A model generated the notes under the pieces. That model had not been told where the DNA came from. It saw nothing but the letters and a program-made list of their open reading frames with translations, and made no database searches. A program made the position numbers and the translations under genes. This document shows, piece after piece, positions 5,143 through 11,740 of a stretch of DNA of 11,740 nt (its first letter is position 1; each line of letters opens with the position of its first letter). The stretch is taken from positions 1 through 11,740 of the forward strand of contig CAUFRO010000052.1 of NCBI GenBank assembly GCA_959027945.1. Direction: 5' to 3'. The stretch is from an uncultured Collinsella sp. GTDB taxonomy: Bacteria > Actinomycetota > Coriobacteriia > Coriobacteriales > Coriobacteriaceae.

Positions 5143-7278
5143 CTATTTGCCGGCATCGGCATCGGCACCGACGACGGCATGGTCATCGTCAGCATCATCG
5201 GATGCGGCTTCGGCATCCTCCTGCATGGCCGCCTGCGCAAAGGCCGCGGCATCAGCCGCCAGCTCCTCCTCGCTCATGCGAGGCGCGCGCTTCTTGGTCG
5301 GCATGCCGGCCGCCTTGGCATTGCGCTCCTCCTTGGCCGCCAGGATATCGCCCTCGCGGTCAAGGTAGGCATTCCACTCGTTGTCGAGCAGGGCGTTCAC
5401 GGCGTCGCCTTCGACGGTCTCGCGCTCAAGCAGCACCTTCGCCATCAGATCGAGCTGATCGCGACGGGCATCCAAAATCTCGACCGCACGACGATGGGCT
5501 TCGCGCATGATGCGCTGAACCTCGATATCGATGCGGCGTGCCGTCTCCTCGGAGTAATCCTGGTGATCGGCGTAATCGCGACCAAGGAACACCTGATGCT
5601 GCGCCTCGCCAAACACTTGCGTGCCCAGCTCCTCGCTCATGCCCAGACGCGTAACCATCTCGCGCGCCATCTTGGTCGCACGCTCCAGGTCGTTGCTCGC
5701 GCCCGACGTGATGTCATCGCACATGAGCTCCTCGGCAACGCGACCGCCCAAGAACACGGCAAGCTCGTCGAGCATCTCGTTCTTGGTCTTGAGGAAGTGG
5801 TCCTCCTGCGGAAGCTGCAGTGTGTAGCCCAGGGCCTGACCGCGGCTGACGATCGAGATCTTATGAACCGGATCGGAGTGCTCCAGGATGTGGCCCACCA
5901 AAGCGTGACCGCTCTCGTGGTAGGCAATCGTGGTGCGCTCGGCCTCGGTCATCACGCGACCCTTGCGTTGCGGTCCGGCAATCACGTGCTCCATCGACTC
6001 CTCGACCTCGTCCATCGAGATCACGGAACGATGACGGCGAGCGGCCAGCAGCGCAGACTCGTTGAGCAGGTTCGCCAAATCGGCACCAGTAAAGCCAACG
6101 GTCATCTGGGCGAGCTTCTCAAACTTAACGTCCTCGTCCATCGGCTTGTTCTCGGCATGCACGCGCAAGATCTGCTCGCGGCCCTTCACATCCGGACGGT
6201 CGACCGTAACCTGGCGGTCAAAACGGCCGGGACGCAGCAATGCCGGATCCAGGATATCAGGACGGTTGGTCGCAGCGATCAGGATGACCGACTCGCTTTC
6301 CTCAAAGCCGTCCATCTCGACCAGCAGCTGATTGAGCGTCTGCTCGCGCTCGTCGTGACCGCCGCCCAAGCCAGCTCCGCGCTGACGTCCCACGGCATCG
6401 ATCTCATCGATGAAGATGATCGACGGGGCCTGGGACTTGGCCTCCTTAAAGAGGTCACGCACACGGCTGGCGCCGACACCTACGAACATCTCGACAAAGT
6501 CGGAACCCGAGATGCTAAAGAACGGCACGCCCGCCTCGCCGGCAACGGCCTTGGCCAGCAGCGTTTTACCGGTGCCCGGAGGGCCAACCAGCAACACGCC
6601 ACGCGGGATCTTGGCGCCCAGCTTGCGATAGCGATCCGGATCGCTCAAAAAGTCACGGATCTCCTCGAGCTCCTCGACTGCCTCGTCCACGCCGGCAACG
6701 TCTTCAAACTTGACCTTGGGGCGTGTGGCCTCGTTGGTCTTGGCGTTGGTCTTGCCAAACTGCATGTTCCTGTTGTTGGCGCCCATCATCTGGCGCATAA
6801 AGTAGAACATGATGGCGATAAGGGCGATCGTCGGAAGCACACTCATCGCCAAGTCGCCCCAAAAATCGGGATCGTTGGTGTTGACGATGTACTTGGTATC
6901 GGGGTGCTCCGCCATGAGCTCGGCAAGCGAATCGGAGCCGACATAGGTCGAGGAGAAACTCTTGAGCTCGCTCGTATCGCCCTTGTCCTTCTTCGTCTTC
7001 CAGTAATGACCCGTCACGCTTCCGTCTTGAACCGTATAGGTCAGATCTTCGACGCGATCCTGTTTGACGGCGCTCACCATCTCGCTCGTCGCGAGCTTAA
7101 CGGTATTGCTGGAGCTGGCAAAGCCGGAGCCCATGTTAAAGAAGGCGTAGCCCAGAAGCGCGCAAGCCAAAATAAAATACAGCCAGCCCGTACGCGTGGG
7201 CTTCTTGCCTCCGGGCATCCCCGGGATCTTAGGCTCCCGGGGAGTCTGGGAATTGTTATCGTTACGGTCGTCGGGCAT
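5143..7278 (-). CDS. ftsH: ATP-dependent zinc metalloprotease FtsH
   Basis: Membrane-anchored AAA+ protease that extracts and degrades membrane and short-lived cytosolic proteins as a hexamer; 711 residues. Two membrane segments (about 31-48 and 144-161) flank an extracytoplasmic domain. The AAA module has Walker A GPPGTGKT (232-239), pore loop FVG (265-267), Walker B IIFIDE (287-292) and the second region of homology TNRPDILDPALLRPGRFDR (337-355). The zinc protease site is HESGH (454-458), with D530 in SGASNDLE the probable third ligand. The C-terminal tail (about 687-711) is Asp/Ala-rich and probably disordered, a common but variable FtsH feature. It starts one base after the hpt stop (TAAGATG). 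GGAGG within the end of hpt is rather far away (12 nt), so coupling to hpt translation is likely. A long open frame on the opposite strand is only its shadow. Confidence 0.98.
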   Translation of the reverse strand: MPDDRNDNNSQTPREPKIPGMPGGKKPTRTGWLYFILACALLGYAFFNMGSGFASSSNTVKLATSEMVSAVKQDRVEDLTYTVQDGSVTGHYWKTKKDKGDTSELKSFSSTYVGSDSLAELMAEHPDTKYIVNTNDPDFWGDLAMSVLPTIALIAIMFYFMRQMMGANNRNMQFGKTNAKTNEATRPKVKFEDVAGVDEAVEELEEIRDFLSDPDRYRKLGAKIPRGVLLVGPPGTGKTLLAKAVAGEAGVPFFSISGSDFVEMFVGVGASRVRDLFKEAKSQAPSIIFIDEIDAVGRQRGAGLGGGHDEREQTLNQLLVEMDGFEESESVILIAATNRPDILDPALLRPGRFDRQVTVDRPDVKGREQILRVHAENKPMDEDVKFEKLAQMTVGFTGADLANLLNESALLAARRHRSVISMDEVEESMEHVIAGPQRKGRVMTEAERTTIAYHESGHALVGHILEHSDPVHKISIVSRGQALGYTLQLPQEDHFLKTKNEMLDELAVFLGGRVAEELMCDDITSGASNDLERATKMAREMVTRLGMSEELGTQVFGEAQHQVFLGRDYADHQDYSEETARRIDIEVQRIMREAHRRAVEILDARRDQLDLMAKVLLERETVEGDAVNALLDNEWNAYLDREGDILAAKEERNAKAAGMPTKKRAPRMSEEELAADAAAFAQAAMQEDAEAASDDADDDHAVVGADADAGK

Positions 7279-7279
7279 C

Positions 7280-7828
7280 TTACGAATAAACCTCCGGTTT
7301 CAAAATGCCCAGATACGGAAGGTTACGATAGCGCTCGGCATAGTCGAGGCCGTAGCCCACCACAAAGGCATCGGGGCAATGGGTTCCAACATACTTGGGC
7401 GTGATGGCCGAGACGCGGTCCTCAACGTCCTTCCACAGGAAGGCGGCGACCTCCAGAGAAGCGGGCTTGCGGCTCTCGAGGTTCTTCATCAGATACTTGA
7501 GCGTCAGGCCCGAGTCCAGAATGTCCTCGACGATCAGCACGTCGCGATCGCGGATGTCGATATCCAGGTCCTTAATGATACGCACGATACCCGAGGACTT
7601 CACACCGTCACCGTAGCTCGAAACAGCCATGAAATCGATGTTGGTCGGCAGCTCGATCTTACGCATCAGGTCGCCCATAAAGACCACGGCGCCGCGCAGG
7701 ACCGCAATCAGCACCAGATCCTTACCCGCGTAGTCGCGAGTAATCTGCTCGCCTAGGCGAGAGACGATACCGTCGATATCCTCCTGCGTGAACAGAACCT
7801 TCTCGATATCCGGATGTTGAGAAGCCAT
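7280..7828 (-). CDS. hpt: Hypoxanthine phosphoribosyltransferase
   Basis: Purine-salvage enzyme that joins hypoxanthine or guanine to PRPP to give IMP or GMP; 182 residues, normal length. Seen are the LRG loop (44-46), flexible-loop SSYGDG (70-75), the PRPP-binding signature VLIVEDILDSGLTL (97-110) with the adjacent acidic pair, and the C-terminal base-binding stretch GYGLDYAERYRNLPYLGIL (158-176). The start at 7828 has AAAGGG five bases upstream. It sits between tilS and ftsH, the order common in Gram-positive bacteria and Actinobacteria, and is separated from ftsH by one base. The 147-bp gap upstream probably has a promoter, so hpt-ftsH can be transcribed apart from tilS. Confidence 0.97.
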   Translation of the reverse strand: MASQHPDIEKVLFTQEDIDGIVSRLGEQITRDYAGKDLVLIAVLRGAVVFMGDLMRKIELPTNIDFMAVSSYGDGVKSSGIVRIIKDLDIDIRDRDVLIVEDILDSGLTLKYLMKNLESRKPASLEVAAFLWKDVEDRVSAITPKYVGTHCPDAFVVGYGLDYAERYRNLPYLGILKPEVYS

Positions 7829-7884
7829 GACAACCCTTTCTTGTGCTTATCGCCCACACACCGCCGTATGGACGCGAACTACAC

Positions 7885-7913
7885 ATTCTAGCAGCGCACG
7901 GGGTAAATTTACC
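7885..7913 (-). promoter_or_regulatory. Possible hpt-ftsH promoter with a palindrome at its -35
   Basis: On the minus strand a -10-like TAGAAT (7890-7885) lies 56 nt before the hpt ATG. The -35 position, 17 bp upstream, falls in the perfect 12-bp palindrome GGTAAATTTACC (7902-7913). The -35 match itself is poor, so this could be an activator- or repressor-controlled promoter. No regulator is known. Confidence 0.35.
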
Positions 7914-7975
7914 AGCCCGTACGCCATCAGCGCGGGAATACCGTCAACGTCGCACAGAATAGCAGGCGTGGGACG

Positions 7976-9514
7976 CTATTCCGCATCGACCACGCGGAGC
8001 AGATATGCCACGCGCGTTGCGGCCGTGCACTTAAAACGCTCGTCCGCGCGAACTCCGGCGACCCACACCACGGCACCCCCCGGCGCCGTCCTCACCATGG
8101 GCACGCCGGCGCGCTCGGAAACGGGAATGCGAGCCTCACCTAGCAAGTCGGATACCTTCTTGCTTCGGCCACTCATTCCTAACGGGCACATCACGTCTCC
8201 CGGTGCGGGACCGTCCACCCACAGGCGCGCCAATCGCGCCTCTGCAGGGATCTCGCCACGTGAGCCCGCCAGGATCCGCTCACTATCGCTGTCGGCAAAA
8301 CCCAGGGCAGCCGCGTCTACCAAAGCTGTCACTTCCCCGGCAGCCGCAAGCTCACGGGCGCGGCGCACGATATCGCATCCCGGCTCAACGGCCATCGGTT
8401 CTGTGACCAGCATACGTCCCCCGCCCAACGGCAAACGACCGGGTACGGTAACCCAGTCCGCGACCAGGCCCTCGCGAGCCGCCGGCGCCTTAAACGCCAG
8501 CATGCCAAACTCAATGCGTGCGTCAATCCCCGCCGGAAGCGTGACCGAGCCGGCGCCCTCGGCAACGCAGGAAAGGACTCGCTCAACATGTCGCATCTCG
8601 GGACGAGCGTCCGGATCGATGCGCTTAATCGCCAGTCGCACGATGCGCCGAGCAATCACCACCTCGGCCGCGGCCAGTCGGCGAGCGTCAAGGACCAGCG
8701 CACCCGCCGCCTCCTTACGCAGGCAGCTTCGAAACGCCTGTGCCGAAAGCTGAGACAAAAACGCGTCCTCATCGCCTAAGATCTCGCAGGCGGCGCCAAT
8801 CGTCTTGCAGACGCTCGCGTTGCGCTGCGCCACCACCGGCATCACTCGATGGCGCACGTAGTTTCGCAGATACGAGATATCCTCATTGCTCTCGTCTTCA
8901 CGCCACGGCTGACCATGTACCTGTAGATAGCCCACGAGCTCGCCATGAGTTAGGTCGAGCAAGGGACGCACCACGATATTCCTCCGGCGAGGAATGCTCG
9001 ATAGGCCAGCGGGCCCCGAACCCTTAATCGCGTTCATCAAAAACGTTTCCGCGCGATCCGAAGACGTGTGCGCGGTGCAGATACGAGCCGCCGTTCGCGG
9101 TGCCCCCGTCTGGGCGCAGAGCTCGCGAACATACCTCCGCGCCGCGGCATAGCGCACCTCGCGGGCCGCGGCCTCAATATTGCCCGACTCCCCATCAAAA
9201 TAAGCGTGCTCCACGCACAGCGGTAAACCATATTTCGCGCAGAGCTCACGCACAAAGGCCTCGTCGCCATCGGACGCCTTGCCGCGCAGATGATGGTTTA
9301 CATGCAGCACATGCAGGCGCTCGCGAGCAATGGGGGCAACACCGCGTCCGTCTTGGATATCCAGCTTTGATGTGCACGCCATAAGAAGCAGTGCCGTCGA
9401 GTCCGCGCCGCCTGATACCATGAGCACGACAGGAGCAGCCTGCTGCCTCGTCCGGGTCTCATCGACTGCCCCAGGCACGGCATGGTGTCCATAATGCTGA
9501 GATACCGTAGGCAT
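7976..9514 (-). CDS. tilS: tRNA(Ile)-lysidine synthetase
   Basis: N-type ATP pyrophosphatase that attaches lysine to C34 of the CAU-anticodon tRNA-Ile, letting it read AUA; 512 residues. The PP-loop is SGGADS (34-39), followed by HVLHVNHHLRG (68-78), RPLLDLTHGEL (183-193) and the tRNA-contacting REDESNED...RNYVRH segment (205-222). The C-terminal TilS domain is visible as KKVSDLLGEARIP (452-464) and VVWVAGVRADERF (482-494). The usual H-x-x-D-D-Q-x-E-T motif reads HTSSDRAET (149-157), with Ser and Arg in place of the first Asp and Gln. The start at 9514 has GAGGAGG six bases upstream. It is first in the tilS-hpt-ftsH cluster, and divergent from yycJ with a 48-bp gap. Confidence 0.95.
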   Translation of the reverse strand: MPTVSQHYGHHAVPGAVDETRTRQQAAPVVLMVSGGADSTALLLMACTSKLDIQDGRGVAPIARERLHVLHVNHHLRGKASDGDEAFVRELCAKYGLPLCVEHAYFDGESGNIEAAAREVRYAAARRYVRELCAQTGAPRTAARICTAHTSSDRAETFLMNAIKGSGPAGLSSIPRRRNIVVRPLLDLTHGELVGYLQVHGQPWREDESNEDISYLRNYVRHRVMPVVAQRNASVCKTIGAACEILGDEDAFLSQLSAQAFRSCLRKEAAGALVLDARRLAAAEVVIARRIVRLAIKRIDPDARPEMRHVERVLSCVAEGAGSVTLPAGIDARIEFGMLAFKAPAAREGLVADWVTVPGRLPLGGGRMLVTEPMAVEPGCDIVRRARELAAAGEVTALVDAAALGFADSDSERILAGSRGEIPAEARLARLWVDGPAPGDVMCPLGMSGRSKKVSDLLGEARIPVSERAGVPMVRTAPGGAVVWVAGVRADERFKCTAATRVAYLLRVVDAE

Positions 9515-9542
9515 TTGCTTCCTCCTCTATTCGTCCGCACCC

Positions 9543-9548
9543 ATTGTA
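9543..9548 (-). promoter_or_regulatory. Possible -10 box (TACAAT) for tilS
   Basis: TACAAT on the minus strand (9548-9543) lies 29 nt before the tilS ATG, in GGATACAATGG. Any -35 would fall within the first codons of the divergent yycJ gene, and no good match is seen there. The 48-bp gap must hold or overlap promoters for both genes. Confidence 0.35.
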
Positions 9549-9562
9549 TCCTTTGGAATCTT

Positions 9563-10372
9563 ATGTCTCGTCTGCACCTTCATATCCTCGGCAGTGGCTC
9601 TAAAGGCAACTGCGCACTCATCGAGGGCCCGCAGGGGCTCATTATGGTCGATGACGGACTGTCTCGCCGCGAGACATTAAAGCGCATGGCAGAACTGGGG
9701 CTCTCGACAGACAACGTCTCGGCTCTTCTCATTACTCATGAGCACAGCGATCACATCAAGGGCCTCGATGTCTGGTGCAAGCACTGGCACGGCCCCCTCT
9801 TTGCCAGCAGGGGCACTCTTTCGAACAAAGAAAATCTTTCGCATCTGCCTGTCGAGGAATTCGATCCCGGCGACGACCTATCCATTGCCGGCATCCACGT
9901 GCAAACCTACTCAACATCACACGATGTCATCAATCCGGTCGGCTATCGATTCAATGTTCACGATGATTCCATTGGGTTTGCCACCGACACCGGAGAGCTA
10001 TCGAGCCAAGCCATGAAAACCCTCAAAGATTGTCGAGTCCTCGCACTCGAAAGCAACCACGATGTGACCATGCTGCGCGAGGGAGAATATCCCCGCTTTC
10101 TTCAGGAGCGCATCCTGTCTGCAAGGGGACACCTCTCCAACAGCCAAGCCGCCGAAGCCGCGCGCGAACTTGTTACCGATCGCACCGAACAGCTCATTGC
10201 CATGCATATCAGCCAAGATAACAATCGTCCGAGCCTTACCGTCAAAAGCTATGCCAAAGCTCTGGCCGCAACCCTGGATGACGAGGTCGGCAGCTCCGCA
10301 ACCCTTCTCCAAGGATCGCGAAAACTCTCGATACGCCCTGCGAGTCAGTATCAGCCGGCAACCATTCAATAG
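9563..10372 (+). CDS. yycJ: YycJ/WalJ-type metallo-beta-lactamase-fold hydrolase
   Basis: Cytosolic MBL-fold metalloenzyme, 269 residues. The order of motifs matches YycJ: LGSGSKGNC (9-17), MVDDGLS (28-34), the zinc motif THEHSDH (58-64), SHDVINPVGY (119-128), TDTG (141-144), and the highly typical LESNHDVTML (162-171) followed by RGHLSNSQAAE (188-198) and H216. YycJ proteins are linked in Bacillus to the WalRK cell-wall system and DNA repair, but no walRK genes are in this window and the function here is not shown. I chose the ATG at 9563 because the protein then starts directly at the fold. The open frame reaches back to 9482, overlapping the tilS start, and those 27 residues resemble nothing. 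The Shine-Dalgarno is weak (TTTGGA). Confidence 0.93.
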   Translation: MSRLHLHILGSGSKGNCALIEGPQGLIMVDDGLSRRETLKRMAELGLSTDNVSALLITHEHSDHIKGLDVWCKHWHGPLFASRGTLSNKENLSHLPVEEFDPGDDLSIAGIHVQTYSTSHDVINPVGYRFNVHDDSIGFATDTGELSSQAMKTLKDCRVLALESNHDVTMLREGEYPRFLQERILSARGHLSNSQAAEAARELVTDRTEQLIAMHISQDNNRPSLTVKSYAKALAATLDDEVGSSATLLQGSRKLSIRPASQYQPATIQ

Positions 10373-10380
10373 ACTGTCCT

Positions 10381-10430
10381 AGACAGCAAAAGGGGCCGAG
10401 AATCGCTTCCCAGCCCCTTTTGCTGTCTTT
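10381..10430. terminator. Bidirectional intrinsic terminator, 16-bp stem
   Basis: AGACAGCAAAAGGGGC (10381-10396) pairs perfectly with GCCCCTTTTGCTGTCT (10413-10428) over a 16-nt loop. The T-run within and after the stem (plus strand) and the T-run inside the stem (minus strand) let it serve both yycJ and the convergent hsp20 gene. Confidence 0.85.
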
Positions 10431-10454
10431 AAATAGCGCAGAACACCAACGAAG

Positions 10455-10886
10455 TTAGTCGATGGAGATCTTCGTAACGTTCTTCTTCTCGACGATCTTG
10501 GGAACCGTAACGGTCAGGATGCCGTCAGCGTACTTAGCCGAGAGACCCTCGCTCGAAGCGTCCTTTAGATACACGCCACGCGTCGCGCTGTACGAGCTGA
10601 ACTCCTTCTGCAGGAAGTTCTTGCCCTCGTTCTCCTCGTCTTCCTCGACATTCACGCTAATGGACAGACGGCCCTCATTGAGCTCGACATCAATATCGTC
10701 CTTGGCGACGCCGGTCAGATAGGCCTTGACCTCATAGCCGTCGCCCTTATCCTCAACGTCAACGGGAAACGCCTTGGAAGCAATCGAGCTGTTTGCAAGG
10801 TCGGTCATATCATCAAACAGATCGAACAGCGAGCTAGCAGAAGGACGAACGCCAAAAACCGAACGATAAGGAACCATGCTTGCCAT
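10455..10886 (-). CDS. hsp20: Small heat-shock protein, Hsp20/alpha-crystallin family
   Basis: ATP-independent holdase chaperone, 143 residues, the usual bacterial length. A short N-terminal arm containing SLFDLFDDM (19-27) precedes the alpha-crystallin domain, which starts near FPVDVEDKGDGYEVKAYLTG (40-59). The domain closes with the conserved AKYADGILTVTVPK (117-130), followed by a short tail ending KISID, close to an I-x-I oligomerisation motif. A Glu/Asp-rich loop (80-90) is visible. I chose the start at 10886 because AAAGGAG lies eight bases upstream; the open frame continues to 10964, but that part is AT-rich leader sequence. Codon 4 is also ATG and a possible start. The upstream region has repeats but no CIRCE or HAIR element, so heat control is not explained by those regulators. 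Confidence 0.94.
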   Translation of the reverse strand: MASMVPYRSVFGVRPSASSLFDLFDDMTDLANSSIASKAFPVDVEDKGDGYEVKAYLTGVAKDDIDVELNEGRLSISVNVEEDEENEGKNFLQKEFSSYSATRGVYLKDASSEGLSAKYADGILTVTVPKIVEKKNVTKISID

Positions 10887-10940
10887 GTTTACCACTCCTT
10901 TTAGGACTGCCGAGCCATCTTCTAGGTGACTGGGACTTCT

Positions 10941-11100
10941 TTTGACGCTCTTATATATGCCCACACAGTGCTTATATATACATCGACTATAAAGTTTTTT
11001 GAGTCCAGTACTATAAGCATATCTAAGTGTGTGTGACTCAGGTTTAAATAAGGTTAAGGTTCTTTGAACCAGAGCTTAAATAACAAGTATGTTCGCAGCT
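10941..11100. promoter_or_regulatory. AT-rich divergent control region with CTTATA repeats
   Basis: This region between hsp20 and the small membrane-protein gene is much richer in A+T than its surroundings. CTTATATAT occurs at 10950-10958 and 10971-10979, exactly 21 bp (two helical turns) apart. TGCTTATA (10969-10976) recurs inverted as TATAAGCA (11012-11019). TGAGTC (11000-11005) and GACTCA (11035-11040) form a wide inverted pair, and GGTTC-TTT-GAACC (11058-11070) a small dyad. No -35/-10 pair stands out on the minus strand. The spacing suggests tandem binding sites for a regulator of hsp20. Confidence 0.4.
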
Positions 11101-11117
11101 ACAAATAACAAGGGGCT

Positions 11118-11123
11118 TACAAT
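11118..11123 (+). promoter_or_regulatory. Possible -10 box (TACAAT) of the small membrane-protein gene
   Basis: TACAATG lies 39 nt before the ATG at 11163, the same spacing as at 1209. No -35 is seen at 17 bp. An alternative promoter is TTGAAC (11064-11069) with TATGTT (11088-11093) at 18 bp. Confidence 0.35.
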
Positions 11124-11162
11124 GAGCGCGTACACGTTGTTGGTAACGAGCTAAAGGGCATC

Positions 11163-11630
11163 ATGGACGACCAGAACCAGAACAAAATGTTTATGCAGAC
11201 GCAGGGGGAAGAAACTTCCACGCAGCCGCCACGGTTCCATCGCCCCCACATCTCGCAAGAGCCCATTAATGATCCTGAGCCCGAGTATGTGACGAGAAAT
11301 CGATATCAAACGCTCGAGGATGCCCAAACGGGACGTAAACATATGGGCGTCGCCTCGGGAGACCCTGTATATCTGAAAGACGCACCATTATCTAAAAACA
11401 GCACAGCTAGTGATGAGCCACTGAAAGCATCCGCCGCTCATCAACAAAGAGGTCCTCGACCAAAGCAAACCTTGACACATTCGGCTCGCTATCTCGAAAC
11501 GCCAAAACAAGGAAAATCGATCTTCGTTTCGTCAAGTAAACGACGCAAGCAGCATCGAATGACAATCCTGCTTTTGATCATTGCGGCCATAGCAGTTGCC
11601 CTTGTTATTCGTTTTATTTTCTTTAAATAA
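11163..11630 (+). CDS. Hypothetical protein with single C-terminal membrane anchor
   Basis: I do not recognise this 155-residue protein. Residues 1-125 are polar, rich in Gln, Pro, Thr, Ser and Lys, with no evident fold and probable disorder. The basic stretch SKRRKQHR (125-132) leads into one hydrophobic segment MTILLLIIAAIAVALVIRFIFF (positions 133-154), ending in a single Lys. The layout predicts a cytosolic N-terminal region and a tail-anchor-like C-terminus by the positive-inside rule. There is no signal peptide or lipobox. AAAGGG four bases before the ATG at 11163 supports the start. It diverges from hsp20 and stands alone in the visible part. Composition is less GC-rich than the housekeeping genes nearby. 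Function is unknown. Confidence 0.75.
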   Translation: MDDQNQNKMFMQTQGEETSTQPPRFHRPHISQEPINDPEPEYVTRNRYQTLEDAQTGRKHMGVASGDPVYLKDAPLSKNSTASDEPLKASAAHQQRGPRPKQTLTHSARYLETPKQGKSIFVSSSKRRKQHRMTILLLIIAAIAVALVIRFIFFK

Positions 11631-11660
11631 AAGCTCAATACCAAAAAGAATTAAATCGTC

Positions 11661-11685
11661 TGGCGTAAATGAGTCATTTATGCCA
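11661..11685. repeat. 25-bp near-perfect palindrome
   Basis: Arms 11661-11672 and 11674-11685 are inverted copies with one mismatch (G/A), centred on G11673; the middle reads TAAATGAGTCATTTA. With a one-base centre it cannot form a stable RNA hairpin at full length, so a protein-binding site is more plausible than a terminator. It lies between the small membrane-protein gene and the right-hand terminator. Confidence 0.6.
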
Positions 11686-11694
11686 CGTAAACGC

Positions 11695-11726
11695 AAAAAA
11701 GGGGGAGGCCGCGAGGCCTCCCCCTT
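11695..11726 (-). terminator. Strong intrinsic terminator for a minus-strand gene to the right
   Basis: A 12-bp stem (11699-11710 with 11715-11726) closes on a GCGA tetraloop in the plus strand. On the minus strand the stem is followed by a run of six Ts, so it terminates transcription coming from the right. A possible in-frame TGA (11730-11728) just before it could end that unseen gene. On the plus strand only TTCTC follows, so it may also work weakly for the gene ending at 11630. Confidence 0.8.
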
Positions 11727-11740
11727 CTCAGTTCGATGAC

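Noticed and set aside
5035..7404. Long open reading frame of 789 codons on the plus strand
   Set aside because: It is antisense to ftsH throughout, starts inside the 5015-5072 palindrome, has no Shine-Dalgarno and a composition (His, Leu, Gly, Arg rich) typical of antisense frames of GC-rich genes.
7827..8753. Open frame of 308 codons on the plus strand over tilS
   Set aside because: Antisense to the clear tilS gene; Ser/Arg/Ala/Thr-rich low-complexity translation and no family resemblance.
11000..11040. HspR (HAIR) site upstream of hsp20
   Set aside because: TTGAGT is present but the expected ACTCAA partner at 7-bp spacing is not; the GACTCA copy is 29 bp away. No CIRCE element (TTAGCACTC-N9-GAGTGCTAA) is present either.

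Overview
The window looks like a chromosomal segment from a high-GC actinobacterium of the class Coriobacteriia, most like Collinsella. I infer this from the moderately high GC, the overall protein style, and the tilS-hpt-ftsH cluster. No rRNA marker is present, so the taxon is an inference. Nearly everything is core housekeeping. I see no phage, transposase, CRISPR array, toxin-antitoxin pair or defence system, and no convincing undescribed multi-gene system.

Layout, left to right. Positions 1-916 (minus) hold an amino-acid ABC transporter operon: a Tat/lipobox-type substrate-binding lipoprotein, then the first codons of its permease running off the left edge. The 337-bp divergent gap (917-1253) holds a clear promoter, three copies of a CACTTTA half-site and a long imperfect palindrome. 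Positions 1254-2702 (plus) encode an iron-sulfur RNA uracil-5-methyltransferase of the RlmD/TrmA family, with a basic tail where a TRAM domain would normally sit. It converges, across a shared hairpin terminator, on a PHP-type metallophosphoesterase (2782-3603, minus) and a class I PLP aminotransferase (3769-4953, minus).

After a second near-perfect palindrome (5015-5072) and the ftsH terminator comes the minus-strand cluster tilS (9514-7976), hpt (7828-7280) and ftsH (7278-5143). These act in tRNA-Ile decoding, purine salvage and membrane proteolysis. A YycJ-type metallo-beta-lactamase-fold hydrolase (9563-10372, plus) diverges from tilS. It converges on a small heat-shock protein (10455-10886, minus) across a perfect 16-bp bidirectional terminator. 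A divergent AT-rich region leads to a 155-residue single-span membrane protein of unknown function (11163-11630, plus). The right edge holds a palindrome and a terminator that probably serves a minus-strand gene outside the window.

The signals most worth a second look are non-coding: the CACTTTA operator candidate, two long palindromes sharing a motif (possible REP/MITE family), and a recurrent TACAAT box 24-39 nt upstream of five start codons.
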